DNA from: Mariannaea sp. PMI_226
Lineage: Eukaryota > Ascomycota > Sordariomycetes > Hypocreales > Nectriaceae
Reading direction: 5' to 3'
Assembly (NCBI GenBank): GCA_024336345.1
Contig: JANFOG010000002.1
Coordinates: 3,782,001-3,846,000 of the forward strand
DNA length: 64,000 bases
Part shown: positions 56,533-64,000 of the stretch, piece after piece
Numbering within the stretch: position 1 is the first letter of the stretch
Layout: the number at the start of each line of letters is the position of its first letter
Notes under the pieces: generated by a model
Told to the model about the DNA's origin: nothing
Seen by the model: only the letters and a program-made list of their open reading frames with translations
The model's database searches: none
Program-made: the position numbers and the translations under genes

Positions 56533-58301
56533 ATGCCTGGGATAAATTCTATCATCTCGGCGTCTCTGGAAGACGATTTGGCGAGGTGGATCGATATCGA
56601 CGAACTATGCCAGGGTGCTGTTTCAGATGAGCCATATGAGAAGGAGGCTCCATATGGCAATTGCACCTCATCGACATCCGCCGGCACGGCTTGTACTCCA
56701 TTCAATGAGAGGAATCTCCAGCTCAAGCCCCCAGAACAGGTCGCCGATTCCAGACCTAAAACTAAACGGCAGCCTCTAGCACGGGATACCGGTCTTCCGC
56801 AATATTCGGTCATTTGCTTCCCGTCAAACCCATCCAACCCATCAGGAATTAAGAAGAAGAGGAGAGATTTCGATGAGAAAAGACGACTAGAAGTCGCACA
56901 AGTACGCAAGAATGGTGCCTGTTTTCGGTGCAGAGTCCGGAGAATATCCGTACGCCATCATTTCTTCCTTCATCGAGCTGAACAAGACCTGTAGAAGAGG
57001 CTGATAATTGTGTCAATGAATAGTGTGGTGTTGGCGACCCTTGTAGGGCATGCGAGAGAGCTGCTGGCTCTCTTGGTCAGCAGCTCTGTATCCGAGAAAA
57101 GTTGACCAAGATGCGATTCAGTTCTGGCGGTGAGCCTAAGAAATTCCGCACGAAACCCCGCAAGCTAACGACGTAGAACTGCATTATATTGACTATACTG
57201 CCCGACTCTTGGACCAAGAACTCATTGCTGGCACTACTCATCTCGGCCCCCCTCGCCAGGTCGCCATCTCTATGGATTATCCTGAGAACCCAGTGCTTCA
57301 TGTCGAAGTCCAAGACTACTTCGGCCACGAGACGCCGCCGTGGCTATGCTGCTGGGTCGTAATGAATCATATTGGCGGTCATATTGAGTTTCATCGAGAA
57401 GAGAGCGCCCGGTATGCTCTTCCTCAGTTGCTCCCAGCAAAAAAGCTGATTGACTGGGTCGAGAATATCATGGCCTACCAAGATACGAGGAATATCGGAT
57501 TTCAACAAGCAGTGGACTCGTTTATTATGAAGTACAGCAAATCAGCGGCACTTCTTCCCATGGTAAAGTCCAAATCTTACAATCAATCACATCTCTCGCT
57601 AACAAGACCAGCACAACTTGGTCAAAAAGGTTCATGAACTGAACTGTCTCACCAAGATCAGGCTTGGATTGGTTCTATGTGTTGATGACCAAGGGCAGGC
57701 TACTCCGCCGTCGTGTGCACTGCACACTCAATTTGGACAAATTTCCAAGGCTGCGTCACAGCCCATCGAAAAGTTTGTGCTCAAAGAACTAGAGCAATTA
57801 GTGTTCGGCACCTCCGGAATCGGGCCATCGAATGTCATGGCTCTATGGGCTAGTTTGTGGTGCTTGATCCTCATGTACCGCAAGCTGGTCCGATCTTATA
57901 TCGCATTCAAGCAATTTCCGTGCCACGTGCCCGAGGATTATAGTGGATTTCCGGAATGCAAGTTGGAGGCAGGCACACACTTCTACCATTACCTTGTCTC
58001 GATATATGCCGCTCTGTTCCGTGCAACCAGCCCGCTTTATGCAGACCTGCGAGTGGCTGCCACACGGAATTTACTGAATGAGGACGAAGACTTGATGCGA
58101 TCATTTTTAAATCTTCGGACGGAGAGCTTCTACTTCCGTGAGTCTGATCTCTGGGATGACACAAACTTGGGGCCACCCGCTCACACAGATTTTTTAGAAC
58201 GAGAATCTCTTTGGATGACAGCGCCGGAAGATCAGCTTCTTCGACGAATGATTTTGGATCGGGAAGCCGAGCTACAGCCCAGACCTCTTGCTAGACAGTA
58301 A
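56533..58301 (+). CDS. Zn2Cys6-type regulator, copy A of a tandem pair
   Basis: Exons are 56533-56949, 57024-57129, 57177-57562 and 57612-58301, giving 532 aa with intron phases 0, 1 and 0. A basic stretch (SGIKKKRRDFDEKRR) precedes VRKNGACFRCRVRRIS, and splicing adds CGVGDPCRACERAAG and LGQQLC. The six cysteines give C-x2-C-x6-C-x5-C-x2-C-x11-C, a zinc-cluster DNA-binding domain with a long last spacing. The first intron falls immediately before the third cysteine codon. The helical C-terminal part has HNLVKKVHELNC and LWASLWCLILMYRKLV. It is probably a nuclear transcriptional regulator; target unknown. It is paralogous to the next gene (shared motifs and intron positions). The start ATG lies inside an out-of-frame upstream ORF (56124-56630). 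Confidence 0.8.
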
Positions 58302-58891
58302 TCTGAGCCACCGTAAGGAGTAATTTCCGTCAAGATGGCGTCCTCTCAGATTCTTCCCGGGCCGTCAGCTAGGTCCACCCCTGACAACTTTCCTGGGATT
58401 CTCAGCCCCAAGGACTACTCAGACAAGCGAGTTTCACAAACGAGGGTCTAGAGAAACATTTTCTCACCATGGACCTTCCTTTTCCGCCATTTCCAGCCCT
58501 TCTTCCTCTCCCTCATGGAGCCAATCTTGCCGTCACATGACACTTCTCGTGATCTCCAACAGAGAATTGTCAAAATCGGTGGGAGAAGGGGTCTTGATTG
58601 GCTGTAAATAGTGGGTCATATTTTGCATTGGCCAATCAGGGCCCCGGCATTCACCGAGAATGCACATCGAAGTCGTGTAAGTGGGATGGAGTCCACCAAG
58701 AGCCATCATGGAACGCCAGTTTATAACTTTCTGGTGCCAGGACTCGTCTCTGAATCGTTCAAATCTCACACAAGCATCAGGCACATTAGGAATTTGCACC
58801 TTATCGGCATCTGACACGAGTTTTGTGCTTCAATTCGTCCAACATACAGCCAAGGTTCCACAAGATCCTCGTGACTTACACGGATATCAAC
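58302..58891. other. Spacer between the two Zn2Cys6 genes
   Basis: This 590-nt spacer is the 3' flank of copy A and promoter of copy B. No gene was recognised. Confidence 0.5.
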
Positions 58892-60961
58892 ATGGATGCT
58901 ACCAGGGCCTACCCCCAGATAGGAAGAGAAAACCCGCTCGTTCCCACTTCTCCAGAGCTGGATGATGAGCTTTTCAACTCCTACTTTGACTGGCAGGGTT
59001 ACTGTGATTCTACCCGGCCGGAAATTGCCAGCCCTTACCACCTAAACTACCAAACGTCCCCCTGGGATCTCGACAAGCTCATCACAGAGATTCCGTCTGT
59101 AATTGACCATATATCTCTTGACAAACTCCAGTCAGAGTTTCTAAGGATGAAGACTTCCTTCTCTCCCGATCCTGAGGCAACTACTACGTCTGACTACTCA
59201 GGTCAGACTCCACCTGAACTCACACAGGGTGGAAGCACTTCGCCTTCTGATCACTCTGGGTCTGTATACTTTGAGGGAACAGATGACGCCAATCGGCGTC
59301 CTGACTTTAGCCTTCAAGAGGTTCAGGCTCAGGACGACGAGTGGACTTATCCTCAGACTGCTCCTGATAAAGAAAGTCGAGGTTATCCCTCTCTGCTTCC
59401 CTTCCCAGAACAGCTTGAGAAGGGTTCCGGTATCAAGCGCCGGCACTCTGGCCACGCCTCTGAGAAGAGGCACAGGCATCTCGCTGATCCTGACCAGACG
59501 GCCGACGTCCGGAAGAGTGGAGCTTGTCTCCCCTGCCGAGTCACAAAGACCCGAGTAAGGGAACTCTGACATTCTTTGGGTTGAATCCATACTAAACTAG
59601 CTCTAGTGTCATGACAATGGCGTTTGTCCTACCTGCCGGAAGCTCTTCCCTGACCATTCCCACATGGTCTGCACACGTTCCACCCCGGGGATGATTTGGC
59701 CTGTAATTGGGCGTGTTCCTGGTATGTCACCAATCCCTGGCTTCCCAAAAATGGAAATGAGACATGTGGACTAAGACAATGGTTTATCAGATGTCTTTTC
59801 ATGCAGCGCCATGGAGGAAGAGATTCTCCGTGAAGAACCTCGCTTCTTTTTCGGAAAATCCAAGGAGATTGGTATTCTCATGACCTCTCGAGATTCCAGT
59901 TCCGCCCTCCGTGCTACCATTCAAGCCTATCGGTCTGAAAACGACACAGATGAAAGCCCAAGAAAAGCGGCCTTCCCGCGCGACAAAGTTCCCAGCCATC
60001 GCGATCTTCAAAAATGGGTCGAGGCTCAAATCCAGCGTGAGAGCAACTCCCAATTCAAGCACTCTCTGCAGAGCTTCCTGTTCGCCTACGCAGAGGAGGG
60101 ACGTGGATTACCCAAGGTTTGTCTCTCATACATGAATTCTGCCCCGCATTCAGGTGCTGATTTTTTTGGGATTATAGCATGATCTTGTCACCAAAGTTCA
60201 CAAGATGAACTGCTTCTTCAGAATTTGGAAGAATCCTTCCTTCTCCTGCAGAGACCCAAGCAACAAGCTTGTCAATCTTCCTCCGACCGTCCAGGCTGAG
60301 TTGAGACATATTGCCCGTAAGGCTCTTGAGTCCCTCGAGTATGATGTCTTCAAGCAGCTAGACGATTGTCTATCCCAGCAAGGGATCAAGAGTAATGAGA
60401 GGCCTGCGATTTGGGCGGTGATGTGGCAAATCATGCTCATGTACCGTGAGCTCCTGGAGGCATTCAAGCCGTGTATTACGCGCACATCTGAAAGTGACCC
60501 TGTCTTGGGTATGAGTCCTCATTACTATTGGGTACAGATAACGGTATACTAATTTGACAAATAGGATACCTCCAACAGCATTACCAGTGGCTGGGTGAGA
60601 GGGTTTTCCCTGTTCTGGCTGTCTTTTATCGCTTCCAATTTCGTTCCAAGAAGAACCTTGAGTTCAAGATTGACGACATCAAGTCTTCAATGTCCTCATA
60701 CAAGAAGATTCGCAAGCACGGCAAAGACATGCTCAATGCACGAAAGGACCTATGTGAGTTGACAACAACGCCAAAGTCAAACGTACCTAACTAACACCTC
60801 TACCAGATGAAAAGATTCAAGGCTCTAAGGCTGACATCGACCACATCCTGTGCACTCTGGTTGTTGACCATGAAGTCAAAAAGCTCAATGCTCGAAAACG
60901 AGCACCCGCTGGCCAATCCAAGTCTCGACGTGGCCGTGGTGATGATGACGATGACGAGTAG
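58892..60961 (+). CDS. Zn2Cys6-type regulator, copy B of a tandem pair
   Basis: Exons are 58892-59554, 59607-59721, 59791-60116, 60178-60508, 60565-60753 and 60807-60961, giving 592 aa with phases 0, 1, 0, 1 and 1. The N-terminal 200 residues are acidic and Ser/Thr-rich, plausibly an activation region. SGIKRRHSG and VRKSGACLPCRVTKTR lead into CHDNGVCPTCRKLFPDHS and HMVC, giving the same cysteine spacing as copy A, with the intron again immediately before the third cysteine. Downstream, HDLVTKVHKMNC and IWAVMWQIMLMYRELLEAF match copy A. The C-terminus is basic and then acidic (SKSRRGRGDDDDDE). The ATG at 58892 is the first in frame. It is probably a nuclear regulator; target unknown. Confidence 0.83.
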
Positions 60962-61184
60962 ATTAAAAGAGTCACGACTTGACGAATTCAAACGCTTGTG
61001 ATACATTAAATGAAAGTAAATGGGAAGCAGAAAAAAATCATTTGCATTGGCTATTGCAGAAATGAAATTAGGTGGCTTTGGGGCCCAGACGTAACGACTT
61101 TCGCTGGCACTCTCTTACAATTTTTTTTTTTGGATGGGCTGGTTGGATAGCTCTTCTTTAGGTCGGCTTTGATGAGCAAACGAA
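60962..61184. other. Convergent 3' spacer
   Basis: A short AT-rich spacer with a T11 run lies between the stops of copy B (plus) and the Rtg2-like gene (minus). It contains no gene. Confidence 0.5.
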
Positions 61185-63159
61185 TTATGATAGCAAATTG
61201 ACATGCGCAGAAATTTTGAAACTTGGCTTCTTCCCTCCTTTCTTCTTTGCAACTCCCTCAACTGAGTCGACAAGCTCTTGTAAATTTAGTCCCTTTCCGT
61301 AGTCGTAAGAGATACCTATGTTCAAGACAACCTTGTCCTTCTTGTCGTCTGCTGTCTTTAAATGGGCTGAAATCCTGCGAGGTTGTTAGCATGGTACAGC
61401 TATACCGAGAGAAAGCGAGTCTCTCTCTCTCTCTCTTCCTCTTTCTTTCTTTCTCTCAATTCAACTTACTTGATCGCGTTGGAAACCTCTTCAGCGCTTT
61501 TGGGGGGCGCTGAGAACACAGTAGCGATGATGCCGGTAACAGCGCCTATATATCCAGCCCAGAATGGCGCGTCCTCGCCGTGGTTCGCAAGAACCTTTGT
61601 CACACCGTCGAAGAGCTCTGCGTCCAGAGGGCCCAGGTTGCCACCCCATCGAGCCGATTCAGTCAGCGCGAGGATGGCTCGGTGGACATGCGTCAAGCCC
61701 GGGACCTCTGGGTCGCGGGTGAGAGCGTTGTTTAGGGCAAAGGAGGTGTTGCTGTCGCCATCGTAACCCTCGCGGCCCCAAATCTCCTGAGTGAACAGAG
61801 GCGCCAGGTTTTCGGTGAAAATTGTAGGCGTGTCGGAGAAGTCAACATCTGCCGGTAAGGCCTGGTGGAGGACGGCTCTGACAGCATCGAGAACCTCCTC
61901 CTCCTGGGCAGAGTCTGGGGAAACCAATGTATGGAGCGGGTTTTGCTCTCGGATTTCATGCGGCAGCTTCATCATCAGAGCGCCCTGGCGATTTGAACCG
62001 CTGCAGAAAGTGACCTTGGCTATATTTGGCACGGCCTTGATGAAGGATTCAATGACGGTGGCGATGGCGGGGAATTGTTGACGGCGACGCTTGGACAGTC
62101 CAAAGATCTTGCCGTCGTATTCGTCGTTGATCTTGCGCATCTTGTCGACCTCCTTGAAGAGCTTGCCTGGTGCCGTGTAGTTGTTGATGGAAGCGATAGG
62201 GTAGGGAGTGGTCTTGTCGTTGTGCATGAGCATGCTACCGTAGCCGCGGAAGCCGCCGCCGCACATGTAGACGTTGACCTTGGCCTTCTTATCACCATGG
62301 TCATATGCCTTCCTGATGGCGTCGAGAGCGGGGAATTGACTTCGGAGGTTGTCATAGGCCTCGATCATCTTGTTTTGGAGATCTTGGATAGAGGCCGCGC
62401 GGTCGGCGTCGGAACCATCTTGGAGAATCCTCATGAGCTTGGCGGCGCCATATGGCAAGCTCCTGCCAGCCCTTGCAGCGGAAAACTCGTAGTCTGGCAG
62501 ACTGGTGTCAACCCACGTCATCTGTACGCTACCACCACCGAGGTCCATGAAGAGAGCACCACCGTCAACATCAACGACGCCGCTCCTGGAGCCCATAACT
62601 GCACCGCAGAGGGTCTCGACGGCAGGTTCCAGCACGCTCACAGTCAGGCCAGGGGCTTGCTTCTCAATCTCCTCGAGCATATCTCCAGCATTAGCAGCCT
62701 TGCGCATAGCCTCGGTGGCAAGCACCATGATCTGCTCAGGAGGCACACCATAGTGGAGAGCAATCCTCTTGAAGCGGGCAAGGGTAACAGCCACAAGCTT
62801 GATGGTGTCCTGGGGAAAGGTCCAGTGGTCCTTGGGATCTTCTACCAGAGCATCAAAAAGGGATATAGCGGCACGGTCCGCATAGACAGACTTGAGTAGA
62901 CGAGGTGCTGGTTTAGCCAAGGAGGTGATAGAAAAGCGAATGCCATTGCTGATGAGAGAAGAAGGGCATTAGCAAGACTGGTTCTTTCTATGACGTGTGG
63001 CTTACCCTAGAGAAGCCATAATGAGTAGCGGACAAGAGGCGGGGAAACATACCTTCCCATGTCAACAATGGCCCAGAGTTGGTTTGGGGCATTGGGATCC
63101 CATGGCGTAAGCTTCTCGGATATATTGTCGAGAGTAATTGAATCAACAGAGGGCGCCAT
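61185..63159 (-). CDS. rtg2: Rtg2-like Ppx/GppA phosphatase-family protein
   Basis: On the minus strand the exons are 63159-63053, 62948-61470 and 61374-61185, giving 591 aa, the length of yeast Rtg2, with both introns phase 2. Intron 1 splits the nucleotide-binding signature IVDMGSNGIRFSI between Ser and Asn. The second phosphate-binding motif is ALFMDLGGGSVQMTW. GRSLPYGAAKLMRI and VNVYMCGGGFRGYGSML are typical of the family. Rtg2 relays mitochondrial dysfunction to the nucleus and belongs to the SLIK complex in yeast. Filamentous-fungal members are annotated as retrograde regulation proteins or exopolyphosphatase-like. Intron 2 contains a CT microsatellite (on the plus strand, about 61421-61437). 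The C-terminus (KIISAHLKT-like to VNLLS) is supplied by exon 3. Confidence 0.92.
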
Positions 63160-63327
63160 GGTGATGTATGAGGAGGGGTGGTTGAAAAATATGTGACGAA
63201 ATTATGGGTGACACACTAGATGAGGGGCAAAAATAAGGACGAGGAGGCCAACGAACACTGTAGTGGAACTGGAAGAAGACCTCGATAGGTTTTTTTTGTC
63301 AGGGAACGAATGCGCGCAAGCATGCAA

Positions 63328-63336
63328 CTATTTATA
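63328..63336 (-). promoter_or_regulatory. TATA box candidate for the Rtg2-like gene
   Basis: On the minus strand the sequence is TATAAATAG, about 170 nt upstream of the ATG at 63159. The match and position are good for a core promoter. Confidence 0.5.
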
Positions 63337-63857
63337 CAACCATCCCCTTCCGCGCCTCGGGGTGAATTGCAAAGGCGCAAATGCGAGTAGCAAAAGCGGT
63401 TGGCGGGCAACGGCCCAAAGGTGTTCTTTCGACTCGGCACGGCACGCAGCCTTCGCCTCGTGGGGTTGGTCAAGTGTCAAGTGTCAGCTTTCAGCATCAC
63501 CGCATAGAGCATAGAGCCCGTATAGAATAGAGAATAGGGCTTGGTGTAGCCGCAGCGGCCACCCGGGGCCGAAGTGGGGCCGGGGGTGCGGGAAGACCGA
63601 GACAGACATGAGCTGAAGAAATTGAGCAAAAAGTCGATATCACATTCGATCCATTGGATGGCAGAATACAATAAAGTTACTCCAGAATCCGCCCAGAGTT
63701 GCAGATGGAGGAAAGCTGGAGCAATAAGCGGTAGCGTGGTGGAATCGATAGTGTCGTCGCCTTAGGTAGGTAGGTAGGTTGTAGCTAGTTCCAGGCATGA
63801 TGAAGCTCAGTTGCCCCCTCCAGTGCCGCCTTATTGGGTCCTTTTAAGGGTCGCCCA

Positions 63858-63889
63858 TCACACATACACACACACACACACGCACATAC
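63858..63889 (+). repeat. CA microsatellite
   Basis: A (CA)n tract interrupted by T and G lies near the window end. Confidence 0.8.
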
Positions 63890-64000
63890 GGACGTCCGCA
63901 CGCACGTACAGAAACACATTTTCTTTTTTGCCTTACAATCTGCACCGCAACTCAAACCCACGGGTTCCTGCGGTGGTAACCGAAAAAAGCACGTGGATGC

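Larger units (their letters stand above)
63160..64000. other. Upstream region of the Rtg2-like gene and window end
   Basis: No gene was recognised. It contains a candidate TATA box for the minus-strand gene (63328-63336), a TAGGTAGGTAGGTAGG motif at about 63763-63778 and a CA microsatellite at about 63858-63889. Confidence 0.45.

Noticed and set aside
62075..62899. 274-aa plus-strand ORF
   Set aside because: It is antisense to the Rtg2-like gene, with His/Val-rich shadow composition.

Overview
This window comes from a filamentous ascomycete nuclear genome, most probably a Sordariomycete. The genes carry 45-390 nt spliceosomal introns with GTANGT-type donors, CTAAC/CTRAY branch points and YAG acceptors. 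They lie on both strands without operons, are separated by AT/pyrimidine-rich spacers, and encode typical fungal families. I cannot name the species. Exon joins below were deduced by eye from splice signals and reading-frame continuity.

Layout. 1-9.7 kb: the 3' end of a coiled-coil gene, a multi-exon membrane protein (1374-2322), a gene-poor stretch, then a Mep/Amt ammonium transporter (6813-8645) behind a pyrimidine-rich leader with no ATG for 912 nt. 9.7-18 kb: housekeeping genes: a family X DNA polymerase (Pol4-like), a PMP24/PXMP4-type peroxisomal membrane protein, COP9 signalosome subunit 4 and an SGNH/GDSL hydrolase. 18.8 kb: an intron-containing tRNA-Leu(AAG). 20.9-24.1 kb: a large secreted Ser/Thr- and Cys-rich multi-module protein. 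25-38 kb: bifunctional AICAR transformylase/IMP cyclohydrolase (ADE17 type), Rad17 checkpoint clamp loader, a questin-oxidase-like (DUF4243) protein divergent from a UBE3D-like HECT-type protein, and an SNF2-family helicase. 38-43 kb: a gene desert with one doubtful small ORF. 43-50 kb: an F-box protein convergent with a 1141-aa conserved fungal protein of unknown function. 50.4-56.5 kb: a 6 kb gene desert. 56.5-61 kb: two tandem paralogous Zn2Cys6-type regulators. 61.2-63.2 kb: an Rtg2-like Ppx/GppA protein.

The genes do not form one pathway. Several concern genome maintenance (Pol4, Rad17, SNF2) and ubiquitin/Nedd8 regulation (CSN4, F-box, UBE3D-like). Two concern nitrogen and nutrient signalling (ammonium transporter, Rtg2). 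The parts least explained by known families are the tandem Zn2Cys6 pair, which shares three intron positions and an unusual cysteine spacing; the 1017-aa secreted protein; and the TAGGTA/GGTACC-rich islands that recur in intergenic DNA.
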